The translations under genes and the position numbers were made by a program. Shown here one piece after another: positions 1 through 7,970 of a DNA stretch of 64,000 bases. The DNA comes from JBFGJH01 sp041586155 (GTDB lineage Bacteria; Actinomycetota; Acidimicrobiia; Spongiisociales; JAENVV01): assembly GCA_041586155.1 (NCBI GenBank), contig JBFHAT010000010.1, positions 17,490-81,489 of the forward strand, written 5' to 3'. Within the stretch, counting starts at the first letter, position 1. The number at the start of each line of letters is the position of its first letter. The notes beneath the pieces are model-generated. The model was not told the origin of the DNA, did no database searches, and worked only from the letters and a program-made list of their open reading frames with translations.

Positions 1-573
1 TGTCGATTTGCCGACGTTGGGACGACCGATGATCGCCAGTCGAGTGATCGACTGCTCTCGACCTGGCGCCTCGCCCGTGGGCAGCACATCGACAACCAGA
101 TCGAGGAGATCGCCCACTCCCCGACCGTGGAGCGCCGAAATCGCATGCGGCTCGCCGAGCCCCAACTTCCACCATTCCGCCAGCGAATCCTGCTGGCCAT
201 CGGAGTCCACCTTGTTGGCGGCGAGCACAACGTGTTCGGCATCCCTGACGATCTTGGCGATTCCCACGTCGTCGTCGGTGGGCGAGGTCGTCGCATCAAC
301 CACGAAGAGCACCACGTCTGCCATCGCCGCTGCCGCCTCCGCCTGTGCACTGATGTCGGCGGTTAGCTGCTCGTCCGGCGTGACCTGCCAACCTCCCGTG
401 TCGACGAGGAGGAAGTCGCGTCCAGCCCATTCGGCCCGGAACTCGCGGCGATCGCGCGTCACCCCCGGCATCTCCTCGACGACAGCAACCCGGCGCCCCA
501 CCACCCGATTGACGAGCGTCGACTTCCCGATGTTGGGACGCCCGACGACGGCCACGACTGGAACCCGGCTCAT
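1..573 (-). CDS. der: Ribosome-assembly GTPase Der (EngA), 3' part outside the window
   Basis: Der is a double GTPase that acts in late 50S subunit assembly. The visible 191 codons start MSRVPVV and hold a full first G domain: G1 GRPNIGKST at residues 11-19, G3 in VDTGGW, G4 NKVD and G5 SALHG. The frame then enters the G1 of the second domain (GRPNVGKS) exactly where the window ends. The second G domain and the KH-like domain must lie beyond base 1. The gene diverges from ispH across about 120 bp. In mycobacteria der follows cmk directly; here ispH and the aroA-cmk gene are beside it. The identification is firm; only completeness cannot be judged. Confidence 0.95.
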   Translation of the reverse strand, partial: MSRVPVVAVVGRPNIGKSTLVNRVVGRRVAVVEEMPGVTRDRREFRAEWAGRDFLLVDTGGWQVTPDEQLTADISAQAEAAAAMADVVLFVVDATTSPTDDDVGIAKIVRDAEHVVLAANKVDSDGQQDSLAEWWKLGLGEPHAISALHGRGVGDLLDLVVDVLPTGEAPGREQSITRLAIIGRPNVGKST

Positions 574-680
574 AGCTGGTCAAGCGTAGTGCGGGGGGAC
601 GGCCGTCTCGTTCGGTGCCGTGCGGCTCCCTCGACTTCGGCGGGAGGCTTCCTCGACTTCGGACAGTTCTCGACGCGCCC

Positions 681-686
681 TACCAT
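681..686 (+). promoter_or_regulatory. Candidate -10 box (TACCAT) of ispH
   Basis: TACCAT ends seven bases before the ATG preferred for ispH, which would put the transcription start within a base of that codon. There is no purine-rich ribosome site. The upstream stretch carries two copies of CCTCGACTTCGG about 22 bp apart, of unknown meaning. This arrangement supports the second of two in-frame ATGs as the start. Confidence 0.45.
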
Positions 687-693
687 GTTCGGC

Positions 694-1737
694 ATGGCTG
701 AGAAGGTCCTGCTCGCCGAGCCGCGAGGATTCTGCGCCGGCGTCGAGATGGCCATCAAGGCGCTGACATGGATGGTGCGCATCTTCGACGCCCCGGTGTA
801 TTGCTACCACGACATCGTGCACAATCGCTGGGTCGTCGAAGCGTTCGAGCGGTCTGGAGTGGTGTTCGTCGACTCGATCGAAGAGGTGCCAGACGGGGCT
901 CCCGTGATGCTGTCGGCACACGGGTCGGCTCCTCGAGTCGTCGCCGACGCCCAGCGTGTCGCCGGCTTGGTCGTCGACGCGGTGTGTCCCCTCGTCACCA
1001 AGGTGCATCACGAGGTCAAGACGATGGCCGACGCCGGCTACGACATCATCTACGTGGGACATGAGGGACACGATGAGGCCGTCGGCACGGTCGCCGAGGC
1101 TCCCAACCACATCACGTTGGTCGAACCGGAGACCGGTCTGTCCGACTTCCATCCGCGCGATCCATCGAAGGTGGCGCTGCTCGCCCAGACGACACTCGGC
1201 ATGTTCGAATGGCAGCAGGTGCTGGATGAGGCGAGCGAAGCGTTTCCGGCCCTCCGCACCGCCCGGAAGAGCGACCTGTGCTACGCAACGACCAACCGCC
1301 AGGAGGCAGTCGAGCAGCTCGCTTCGATCTGCGACCTGATCCTGGTCGTTGGAAGCGATTCTTCTTCCAACACTCGGGCGCTCGTGCGAGTTGCCCACGA
1401 GTTGGGGACCCTCGCCTACCGGATCGACGGTGCCACCGACATCGAGGACGGCTGGCTTACCGGTTCGACCACGGTCGGCGTAACGGCGGGGGCTTCGGCC
1501 CCCGACCATCTGGTGGCCGAGGTCATCGATCGCATCGACCCTTCTCAGGGTGTCGAACTGTTTCAGGTCACCACCGAAGGCGAGTATTTCCCGCTGCCCC
1601 CTCAGCTCCGTCAGCTTCTGGCCGCCCTGCAGGCAGTCGTCGAAGCCGGCTTCTGCGCGCGTCGACCCGGAGAGCCCGGACCCCTGCAAGAAGATCGGAG
1701 CTGGACGGCGACCTCCGCCCTCGAGCTGATCAGCTGA
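694..1737 (+). CDS. ispH: 4-hydroxy-3-methylbut-2-enyl diphosphate reductase
   Basis: IspH is the last enzyme of the MEP isoprenoid pathway, turning HMBPP into IPP and DMAPP with a [4Fe-4S] cluster. The 347-residue product has the three cluster cysteines at C14 (RGFCAG), C98 (AVCPLV) and C196 (LCYATTNRQ), the substrate histidines in HNRWVV and SAHGS, the HDE stretch at 126-128 that matches the catalytic Glu region, and the late GSDSSSN block. About 35 residues extend past the usual C-terminus. An in-frame ATG nine bases upstream is possible, but the family normally begins near KVLLAEPRGFC and the -10 spacing favours this one. The 3' end overlaps aroA-cmk by 8 bp tail to tail, so no terminator separates them. 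Confidence 0.95.
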   Translation: MAEKVLLAEPRGFCAGVEMAIKALTWMVRIFDAPVYCYHDIVHNRWVVEAFERSGVVFVDSIEEVPDGAPVMLSAHGSAPRVVADAQRVAGLVVDAVCPLVTKVHHEVKTMADAGYDIIYVGHEGHDEAVGTVAEAPNHITLVEPETGLSDFHPRDPSKVALLAQTTLGMFEWQQVLDEASEAFPALRTARKSDLCYATTNRQEAVEQLASICDLILVVGSDSSSNTRALVRVAHELGTLAYRIDGATDIEDGWLTGSTTVGVTAGASAPDHLVAEVIDRIDPSQGVELFQVTTEGEYFPLPPQLRQLLAALQAVVEAGFCARRPGEPGPLQEDRSWTATSALELIS

Positions 1738-3649
1738 ACCTGGCGGCGACCGCCTGAGCGGTCGCCGTGATGCGATCCACGACTTGTTCGATCGTGAGGT
1801 CGCTCGTGTCGATCTCCCAGGCATCCGATGCCCGCTGGAGCGGCGATGCTGCCCTCTTCGAATCGGCTTGATCTCTCCTGCGCAGCCGGTCTGCCACGTC
1901 ATCGATCGACCTGCCGACCTCCTGCGCTCGGCGTGCGGCGCGCACCTGTTCCGACGCGGTGAGGAACACCTTCACTGCCGCTTCCGGAAATACCACCGAC
2001 CCAATGTCCCGACCTTCGACGACTGCGCCGCCTGCTCCGGCGCCGACCCACTCCCGTTGCCGCTCGACCATCAGGGCTCTCACTGCGGGCACCGCCGACA
2101 CTGCGGACGCGGCGGCCGTGACCGATGCAGATCGAATGTCGGTCGACACGTTGCGACCGTCGACGTACATGGTTCCGTTGTCGTAACGGAACTCGACGTC
2201 TCGGAGGTGGTCGGCAAGCGCCTGGAGATCGGCGGCGCCAGCGCGTTCCGCCACCAAAGTGGCCGCCCGGTAGAAGGCGCCGGTATCGAGGTGGCGCAGA
2301 CCCAGACGCTCAGCCACCCGACGGCTCACCGTCGTCTTGCCTGAGCCCCCCGGCCCGTCGATGGCGACGACGAGGCGACGTTCTTCGACGAGCCGGGCAA
2401 AGTCGTCAAAGAACGTTGGCCACGTCTTGGCCACGCACCCTGCGTCACGGATGGTGACCCCGGGTACGGCCAATCCGATCACGCCGAAGGCCATGGCGAT
2501 CCGATGATCGTCGTAGGTGTCGATGGCGGCGCCATGCACTTGTCCAGGTTCGATCCTGATGGAGTCTTCCCTCACCGACGCCGTCGCCCCCAGTTTGGCC
2601 AGCTCGGCAGCCAAAGCGGCGAGCCGGTCGCTCTCTTTGACTCGCAGGCTGGCCACGTTCTCGATGACGGTCGATCCGTCCGCCAGCGCGGCTGCTGCGG
2701 CCACGGCGAGCACTGCGTCCGGGCTCTCGTTCATGTCGACCCTGACACCGGAGAGCAGCTCGGGCCCGCGCACCGTGATGCCGGACGGTCCGTCCAGCAC
2801 GGTGCACCCCATCTGCTCCAGCACTCGTAGCGCACCGATGTCGGCTTGCGTCGAGCTTCGACTGATCCCCTCCACCCGGATCGCCCCGCCGGTCACGGCC
2901 GCCGCCGCCCACGGGTACATCGCCGCTGACGCATCGACTTCGACTGCCAAGCGGCTGGGTCGGTAAGGGCGCCGCTCGACGCGGATGGTGGTGTCCGATA
3001 GCTCGGTGGCGACTCCGAATGCCGCCATCACCTCGGCGGTCGTCGTCAGGTAGGGCCGGGAGATCGCCCGGCCCCCGATGAGCTCGATGGTCACGGGCTC
3101 GTCGGCGTAGGGCGCAATCAGCATGACCGCCGACACGAACTGACTCGACGCACGTCCGTCTACGGCGATGACGCCTCCCGCGATCGATCCGCTTCCCGTC
3201 ACCTGTACCGGCGGTGTCTCATCCGGTGATGCTTGGAGGTCTACCCCCATGCGACCGAGCGCCTCGACCAGATGCCCGATCGGTCGCAGCCGCATTCGCG
3301 GGCTCCCATCGACGGTGACCGGGCCGTCGACCAGCGCCGCCAGTGCAGTGACGAACCGGGCGGTGGTTCCCGACCCCCGTACGTCGACACCACCGTCCGC
3401 AGGAGGACTCAGCACGGAACGCCCGCCGTGGATCGTCCAACTGCCCTCGCTCCGCTCGATGCGCACGCCCATGCTGATCAGCGCTTCGGCCATTGCGTCG
3501 GTGTCGTCGGACCTCAGCGGATCCTGCAACACCGACACTCCTTCGGCCAGCGCCGCCACGAGCAGCGCCCGGTTCGTGATGCTCTTCGAGCCAGGCGGCC
3601 GCATCGATCCGAAGAGTGGCCCTCGCGGCTTCATCCGACGGTCGCTCAT
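1730..3649 (-). CDS. Fused EPSP synthase - cytidylate kinase (AroA-Cmk)
   Basis: One 639-residue reading frame joins two enzymes. Residues 1 to about 423 are 3-phosphoshikimate 1-carboxyvinyltransferase: PPGSKSITNR, RGSGTTARF, RASSQFVSAVM, the KESDRL block and DDHRIAMAFG are all present. Residues about 424-639 are a full CMP kinase, starting at the P-loop DGPGGSGKT and continuing with DTGAFYRAAT, EGRDIG and RRDQADSKR. The join falls directly after FARLVEERR with no linker. AroA serves the shikimate pathway and Cmk makes CDP/dCDP; both act in the cytosol. The start is the ATG that overlaps the rluB stop as ATGA. Cmk at this place next to der matches mycobacterial order, so aroA is the added part. 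Confidence 0.95.
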   Translation of the reverse strand: MSDRRMKPRGPLFGSMRPPGSKSITNRALLVAALAEGVSVLQDPLRSDDTDAMAEALISMGVRIERSEGSWTIHGGRSVLSPPADGGVDVRGSGTTARFVTALAALVDGPVTVDGSPRMRLRPIGHLVEALGRMGVDLQASPDETPPVQVTGSGSIAGGVIAVDGRASSQFVSAVMLIAPYADEPVTIELIGGRAISRPYLTTTAEVMAAFGVATELSDTTIRVERRPYRPSRLAVEVDASAAMYPWAAAAVTGGAIRVEGISRSSTQADIGALRVLEQMGCTVLDGPSGITVRGPELLSGVRVDMNESPDAVLAVAAAAALADGSTVIENVASLRVKESDRLAALAAELAKLGATASVREDSIRIEPGQVHGAAIDTYDDHRIAMAFGVIGLAVPGVTIRDAGCVAKTWPTFFDDFARLVEERRLVVAIDGPGGSGKTTVSRRVAERLGLRHLDTGAFYRAATLVAERAGAADLQALADHLRDVEFRYDNGTMYVDGRNVSTDIRSASVTAAASAVSAVPAVRALMVERQREWVGAGAGGAVVEGRDIGSVVFPEAAVKVFLTASEQVRAARRAQEVGRSIDDVADRLRRRDQADSKRAASPLQRASDAWEIDTSDLTIEQVVDRITATAQAVAARFS

Positions 3650-4371
3650 CGTGGCGGTTCGGTCGCCGAGTAGAGCGTCCGGACCTCGGCGGGAGTGAGC
3701 GCCCTGTACTCCCCCGCCTCCAAGTCGGGGTCGGTGAGCGGGCCGATCGCATTCCGAAAGAGGTGGGTCACCGGATGTCCGACTGCCTCGCACAAGCGCC
3801 GCACTTCGCGGTTGCGGCCCTCGGTCATCGTGATCTCCAGCAGCGTCGCGTCCCCCGACCGGTCAACGATACGGGCAGCCGCCGCCCGCGCCGGGCCATC
3901 TTCCAGGTCCACACCAGCCCGGAGTCTCCCGAGGGCGCCTGAAGACACAAGACCCTCTACCAGGACCGAGTAGACCTTCTCCACGCCGTAGCGGGGGTGA
4001 GTGAGGCGCAGGGTCAGATCGCCGTCGTTGGTGAGGATCAGCAACCCGGCTGAGTCCCGGTCGAGGCGCCCCACCGGGTACACCCGGGGTTCGGCAGGGA
4101 CCAAGTCGACGACTGAGTGTCTGCCCGCTTCGTCCGCAGCGGTGCTGACGACTCCTTTGGGCTTGTTGAGCAGGTAGTACACGAGACCCGGGCGGACCGG
4201 AAGGGGCACTCCATCGACCGCGACGGACGCGCGGCCGGGATCCACCCTTTCTCCCATGCGGGCCGGGCGCCCGTCGATCGTGACACGGCCTTGCTCGATG
4301 AGGCGTTCTGCCCGGCGCCGGGAGCCCACCCCGTGGTGCGCCAGCAACTTATTGATCCGGACCGGTTCCAT
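3646..4371 (-). CDS. rluB: 23S rRNA pseudouridine synthase, RsuA/RluB family
   Basis: The 241-residue protein has an N-terminal S4 RNA-binding domain (RINKLLAHHGVGSRRRAE) followed by the RsuA-type catalytic domain with the active aspartate in GRLDRDSAGLLILTNDG. Enzymes of this family isomerise a single uridine in rRNA, usually U2605 of 23S for RluB, but the exact site cannot be read from sequence. I chose the ATG at MEPVRIN because the S4 domain starts right there, although the gene then overlaps scpB by 23 bp. Its order between scpB and cmk is the conserved actinobacterial one. Confidence 0.9.
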   Translation of the reverse strand: MEPVRINKLLAHHGVGSRRRAERLIEQGRVTIDGRPARMGERVDPGRASVAVDGVPLPVRPGLVYYLLNKPKGVVSTAADEAGRHSVVDLVPAEPRVYPVGRLDRDSAGLLILTNDGDLTLRLTHPRYGVEKVYSVLVEGLVSSGALGRLRAGVDLEDGPARAAAARIVDRSGDATLLEITMTEGRNREVRRLCEAVGHPVTHLFRNAIGPLTDPDLEAGEYRALTPAEVRTLYSATEPPR

Positions 4372-4924
4372 CGGGGCGGAACGTCTCCTCGAACGTCTCG
4401 ACGACCGTTGCCGGGGGGACATGATCGGCCAGCGGAGGAAGTTCGGAGAGCTGTTGGACGCCGATCTTCTCGAGGAAGAGTTGGGTGGTTCCGTACACCG
4501 CCGGGTTTCCGGGCAAAGGCAGACGTTCCAATTCCCGCACGAGCCCCCGTCGCTCCAGCGTGCGCAAGCTGGAGTCGGAGTCGACGCCCCTGATCTCTGA
4601 GACCTGCGCACGAGACACCGGCTGCTTGTAAGCCACCACGGCCAGCGTCTCCAACGCCGCGCCGGTCAGCGTGGCCGCCGAGGGCGTGGATGCGAAACGT
4701 TCGAGGTACGGATACGAAGAAGGGTGGGCGTAGAGACGCCATCCACCGGCCACATTCTGGAGCACCACTCCACGCTCCCCTGCCGCCGATTCCTCGGCGA
4801 GCTCCTCGAGCAATGTGGTCACGTCCTTGGTCGGCATCTCCAGCACCTCGGCGAGCTCCTTGGCCGGCACCGGGCGCTCGGCGACGAAGAGGATTGCTTC
4901 CAGCACGGCTCTTGGTTCCATCAT
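4349..4924 (-). CDS. scpB: Chromosome segregation/condensation protein ScpB
   Basis: ScpB is the winged-helix dimer subunit of the SMC-ScpA-ScpB condensin complex, which organises the nucleoid. The 191-residue product contains the family's N-terminal AILFVAERPVPAKELAEVL and the second winged helix around TGAALETLAVVAYKQPVSRA and SEIRGVDSD. The first ATG shares one base with the scpA stop (TGATG), which decides the start and implies translational coupling. The smc gene is not in the window. Confidence 0.93.
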   Translation of the reverse strand: MMEPRAVLEAILFVAERPVPAKELAEVLEMPTKDVTTLLEELAEESAAGERGVVLQNVAGGWRLYAHPSSYPYLERFASTPSAATLTGAALETLAVVAYKQPVSRAQVSEIRGVDSDSSLRTLERRGLVRELERLPLPGNPAVYGTTQLFLEKIGVQQLSELPPLADHVPPATVVETFEETFRPDGTGPDQ

Positions 4925-5682
4925 CAACCCCATTCGCTCCGTAGCGCACCATCGCCGGTCACATGAGCGATCTGAATGGCGGCACCCCAGTCTTCCTGTG
5001 CCACCCGCACCATGCCCCAACGAGCCAGCTCGAGAAGCGCCAAGAAGTAGGCGACCACCTCGACCCTGCGGGTGCAGTGCGCCACGACTTCGTCAAACGT
5101 CGTTTCTGCGAGCGCTTCGACCTTCGTCTGCAGGTCATGGATGGCATCGTCGACTGACGGGAGATCGAGCTCGAGATGATCGAGATCGGGCTCGGCAGCG
5201 GCTCGGGCCAGGACCCGGGCCGCCGTTGCCGCCAGCTCGGGGGAGCCGGCGCCTATGACCACATCAGGTGTTCGGTCATCCAGCATCCCCGGCTCGAAGC
5301 CGACGCTTCGCCCCACGAATCGGGCGTGCTCCTGCAGCCTGTACTTGAGGACGGCCGCGACGTCCTTGAACGTCACACACGCCAGCAGGCGGGCCAAGAG
5401 GCGGTCTCGCTCCTCCATCAGCGCCAGCTCCTCATCGATGTCGACGCCGGCATCGTCCGGGAGCAGGTGACGCGCCTTGAGCTGAATCAGCGTGGCAGCG
5501 ATGAGGAGGAACTCGCTGGCGATCTCCAAGTCCATGTCTCGCATCTCGTCGATGAAGGTCAAATACTCCGAGACGACCTCCAGCAGCGACACTTCGGAAA
5601 TGTCCACCTGGTGGCGGGTGATGAGTTGCAGAAGGAGGTCGAGCGGGCCCTCGAAGACCGCTGTCTTCACTTCAAACGCCAT
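4924..5682 (-). CDS. scpA: Chromosome segregation/condensation protein ScpA (kleisin)
   Basis: ScpA bridges the two SMC heads. The 252 residues open with FEGPLDLLLQLITRHQVDI, the signature of the N-terminal kleisin helix bundle that contacts the SMC neck, followed by the acidic middle and a C-terminal winged-helix region ending SEWG. The product is of normal length. It is coupled to scpB through TGATG. A parA-like gene commonly precedes scpA in actinobacteria; here an HD-domain gene does. Confidence 0.93.
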   Translation of the reverse strand: MAFEVKTAVFEGPLDLLLQLITRHQVDISEVSLLEVVSEYLTFIDEMRDMDLEIASEFLLIAATLIQLKARHLLPDDAGVDIDEELALMEERDRLLARLLACVTFKDVAAVLKYRLQEHARFVGRSVGFEPGMLDDRTPDVVIGAGSPELAATAARVLARAAAEPDLDHLELDLPSVDDAIHDLQTKVEALAETTFDEVVAHCTRRVEVVAYFLALLELARWGMVRVAQEDWGAAIQIAHVTGDGALRSEWG

Positions 5683-5708
5683 CGTCGGTCTCCGGCCGTG
5701 CTCAGCGG

Positions 5709-6224
5709 TCAGTATCGATGATCGACGCCGACCAGAACGTCCCAGTCGGCGACCGTAATGTCGGGAGGTCGCCCGCTGTGGTGATGTCTGGTGAACGACA
5801 CCACGAGTGGGTGGGCTCCCGCGGCCTCCAACTCATCGGCGCCTCTTGCGCCGTGGGCAGTGTAGGCCTCCATTCTCCGGCCACCGGGGATCCCAACGGA
5901 GTGAGCGACGGTGGCCAGGGTCCGGCCGATGGGACCCAGCGCGGCATGCCGCTTGCCAACGTCGTGGAGGAGTGCGGCCTGGACGACCTCAGGCGGTCGG
6001 CCCAACCCGAACACATGGCGGGCTCCGTCGTATGCGTGCCGTTGGTCTCCGATCGACTGTTCCCAGAACATATCTCGCAGTGCCGGGTTTGCCAACCAGC
6101 GGTCCACGTTGGACCGTTCCCCCTCGGTGAGCTCGGCCGCGCCCGCCACGGCGAAGAACCTTCGGACGAGATGGGCGAGATGCGTTGGCAGCGCTACGAG
6201 GCTTTCATCTTGCAGCTGACGCAC
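5709..6224 (-). CDS. HD-domain phosphohydrolase
   Basis: The protein has a metal-dependent HD fold: an upstream histidine in QRHAYDGARH, the HD pair in ALLHDVGKRH, and later histidines in TAHGARG and FTRHHHSG. Such proteins cleave nucleotides or other phosphoesters; no substrate can be named. The start is uncertain. The GTG used here overlaps the end of the dksA-like gene by 31 bp, while an ATG 54 bases earlier would make it 18 residues longer with a deeper overlap; neither has a clear ribosome site. It lies in the run between the DksA-like gene and scpA. Confidence 0.75.
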   Translation of the reverse strand: MRQLQDESLVALPTHLAHLVRRFFAVAGAAELTEGERSNVDRWLANPALRDMFWEQSIGDQRHAYDGARHVFGLGRPPEVVQAALLHDVGKRHAALGPIGRTLATVAHSVGIPGGRRMEAYTAHGARGADELEAAGAHPLVVSFTRHHHSGRPPDITVADWDVLVGVDHRY

Positions 6225-6538
6225 CGCAGGGATTGGGGACGGAATTCGAGTCGAGCCGGCTCGATTGTCTGTCCGCATTCGATGCACAGCCCGTACTGGT
6301 CGTCGTCGATGCGCTTCAGTGCGGCGCTGACTTCCTCGAGCTGGCTGGCCAATGCCTCTGCGATGCCGAGCAGTTCCGTCCGTTCGGCGGTGGCGGCACC
6401 TGCATCGGCGAAGCTGTCGGCTGAGATCGTGTCCGAGCGCAGCTCGCCGGTTGGGGTGGCTCCCATCTCGTCGAGCTGACGCACGAGCTTGTCTCGTTCT
6501 GCTTCGAGCGCCGCTCGGGCGGCGGCGAGGTCTGCCAT
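6194..6538 (-). CDS. DksA/TraR-family C4 zinc-finger protein
   Basis: The 114-residue protein has a long N-terminal helical region and a C-terminal four-cysteine finger, CIECG...LRCVSCK, with the spacing of the DksA/TraR finger. Family members insert a coiled coil into the RNA polymerase secondary channel and tune initiation; actinobacterial versions also include CarD-independent regulators of unknown target. The start ATG follows the xerD stop after one base (TGACATG), so the two are co-translated. The finger and length are clear; the physiological role is inferred from family only. Confidence 0.88.
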   Translation of the reverse strand: MADLAAARAALEAERDKLVRQLDEMGATPTGELRSDTISADSFADAGAATAERTELLGIAEALASQLEEVSAALKRIDDDQYGLCIECGQTIEPARLEFRPQSLRCVSCKMKAS

Positions 6539-6539
6539 G

Positions 6540-7445
6540 TCACCCGTCCTTCCTGCGGCGGCTGCGCGGATGCGCTTCGACAAACGCCTCGTACAGGTGA
6601 CGGGGCGAAACTCGCGTGTAGATCTGCGTGGTCGAGATACTAGCGTGGCCGAGGATTTCCTGGACGGTTCTCAGGTCGGCCCCTCCTTCCACCATGTGCG
6701 TTGCCGCCGAATGCCGGAGCACATGCGGTGAGAGGCGTTCGGGGGGGAGACCGGCTGCGGATCCTGCTGATTTCACCACCGACCAGATCGACTGCCTGCT
6801 GAGCCGGCCGCCACGCCGGTTGACGAAGACGGCATCGGATTTGGCGATATCGGCTCGGTCGACGAACCACACCGCCAGCGCGTCGCACGCCGGTTCGCCC
6901 AAGGGGACGAGTCGCTGACGGTCTCCCTTGCCTGTCAGCAGCGCCGTTCGTTCGGTGAGGTCGACGTCGAGGACATCGAGACCGGCAGCCTCGGAAACGC
7001 GCGCTCCGGATGCATACATGAACTCCAACAAGGCTCGATTTCGGCGACCCAGGGCTGTTTCGGTTGGCACACCCTCGATGAGCGTGATGAGCTCGTCGAC
7101 GTCCAATGCCTTGGGCAACGACTGTTCCCGTCCGGGCGGTTCCACGAGGAGCGTCGGATCCGACGCGGCCATCCCTTCGACGACGAGGAACCGGTGAAAC
7201 ATCCGCAATGCGGCGATGCGACGAGCCCGAGTGGCGGGCGCATACCGTCCCAGGGTGACGAGATAGTCGTCCACCAACTGTGGATTCGGGGCTCGCTCGT
7301 CGAGGAACGTTCGATACCCCACCAGATCGCGCCGGTACGCCGCAAGCGTGTTCGCAGAAAGACCCCGCTCGATGTCGAGATGGCGGAGGAACAACCGGAT
7401 CTGGTCGTCCAGCCCGGATTCGTGCTCAGCCGGTGCCGGCATCAT
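6540..7445 (-). CDS. xerD: Tyrosine recombinase XerD
   Basis: XerD resolves chromosome dimers at dif together with XerC. The 301-residue protein has the N-terminal SAM-like domain (FLRHLDIERGLSANTLAAYR) and a complete catalytic set: Arg in ASGARVSEA, Lys in TGKGDRQR, His-x-x-Arg in SPHVLRHSAATH, His in LGHASISTTQ, and the nucleophile Tyr in IYTRVS. Its place between NUDIX and dksA/scpA, as in mycobacteria, supports a housekeeping XerD rather than a phage integrase. The start overlaps the NUDIX gene by 20 bp. Confidence 0.93.
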   Translation of the reverse strand: MMPAPAEHESGLDDQIRLFLRHLDIERGLSANTLAAYRRDLVGYRTFLDERAPNPQLVDDYLVTLGRYAPATRARRIAALRMFHRFLVVEGMAASDPTLLVEPPGREQSLPKALDVDELITLIEGVPTETALGRRNRALLEFMYASGARVSEAAGLDVLDVDLTERTALLTGKGDRQRLVPLGEPACDALAVWFVDRADIAKSDAVFVNRRGGRLSRQSIWSVVKSAGSAAGLPPERLSPHVLRHSAATHMVEGGADLRTVQEILGHASISTTQIYTRVSPRHLYEAFVEAHPRSRRRKDG

Positions 7446-7968
7446 TGCGCCTGGCGGCCGTCAGGAGCAGGACCCTCGTCTTGGAATCGGAGATCTCGCC
7501 AACGTCGACCGCATGCAATGCTTCGGCCAGCGACATCGTCACGATTTCGGCGTGATGCTCCTCCGGACCGTCGGGGTCGATGTCGGTTGGGATGGCATCG
7601 AACGCCAGGAACAGATGGATGATCTCGTCTGTGAACCCCGGGCTGGATTCCATGGGGCCGATGTCGATGAGCTCGCCGGGCTCGAGTCCGACCTCTTCGA
7701 TGCATTCCCGGCGAGCTGCGACTTCGGGATCCTCACCGGGATTCATCTTCCCGGCCGGCGTCTCCAGGAGCCAGCGATCGAGTGGTGCACGATATTGGCG
7801 GATCAGCGTCACTTGGTCCCCGTGGATCGGAAGCACGGACACGCCTCCGGGATGGCGAATGATGTCGCGGATGACTTCTTTGCCGTCGCCGTCAGCGAAC
7901 ACGAGCCGTTCGAAGAGGAAGAAAAGCCCGCGGGCGATTCGCTCGCGCCGCTCGGGGACCCATTTCAT
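7426..7968 (-). CDS. NUDIX hydrolase, ADP-ribose pyrophosphatase type
   Basis: The 180-residue protein carries the full Nudix box GKMNPGED...RRECIEEVGL, preceded by RQYRAPLDRWLLETPAG, which is typical of the ADP-sugar pyrophosphatase subgroup. These enzymes cleave ADP-ribose to AMP and ribose 5-phosphate. The gene starts two bases after the pyrG stop and overlaps xerD. The mycobacterial homologue sits in the same slot (pyrG-NUDIX-xerD). Substrate preference is inferred. Confidence 0.88.
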   Translation of the reverse strand: MKWVPERRERIARGLFFLFERLVFADGDGKEVIRDIIRHPGGVSVLPIHGDQVTLIRQYRAPLDRWLLETPAGKMNPGEDPEVAARRECIEEVGLEPGELIDIGPMESSPGFTDEIIHLFLAFDAIPTDIDPDGPEEHHAEIVTMSLAEALHAVDVGEISDSKTRVLLLTAARRNDAGTG

Positions 7969-7970
7969 CG

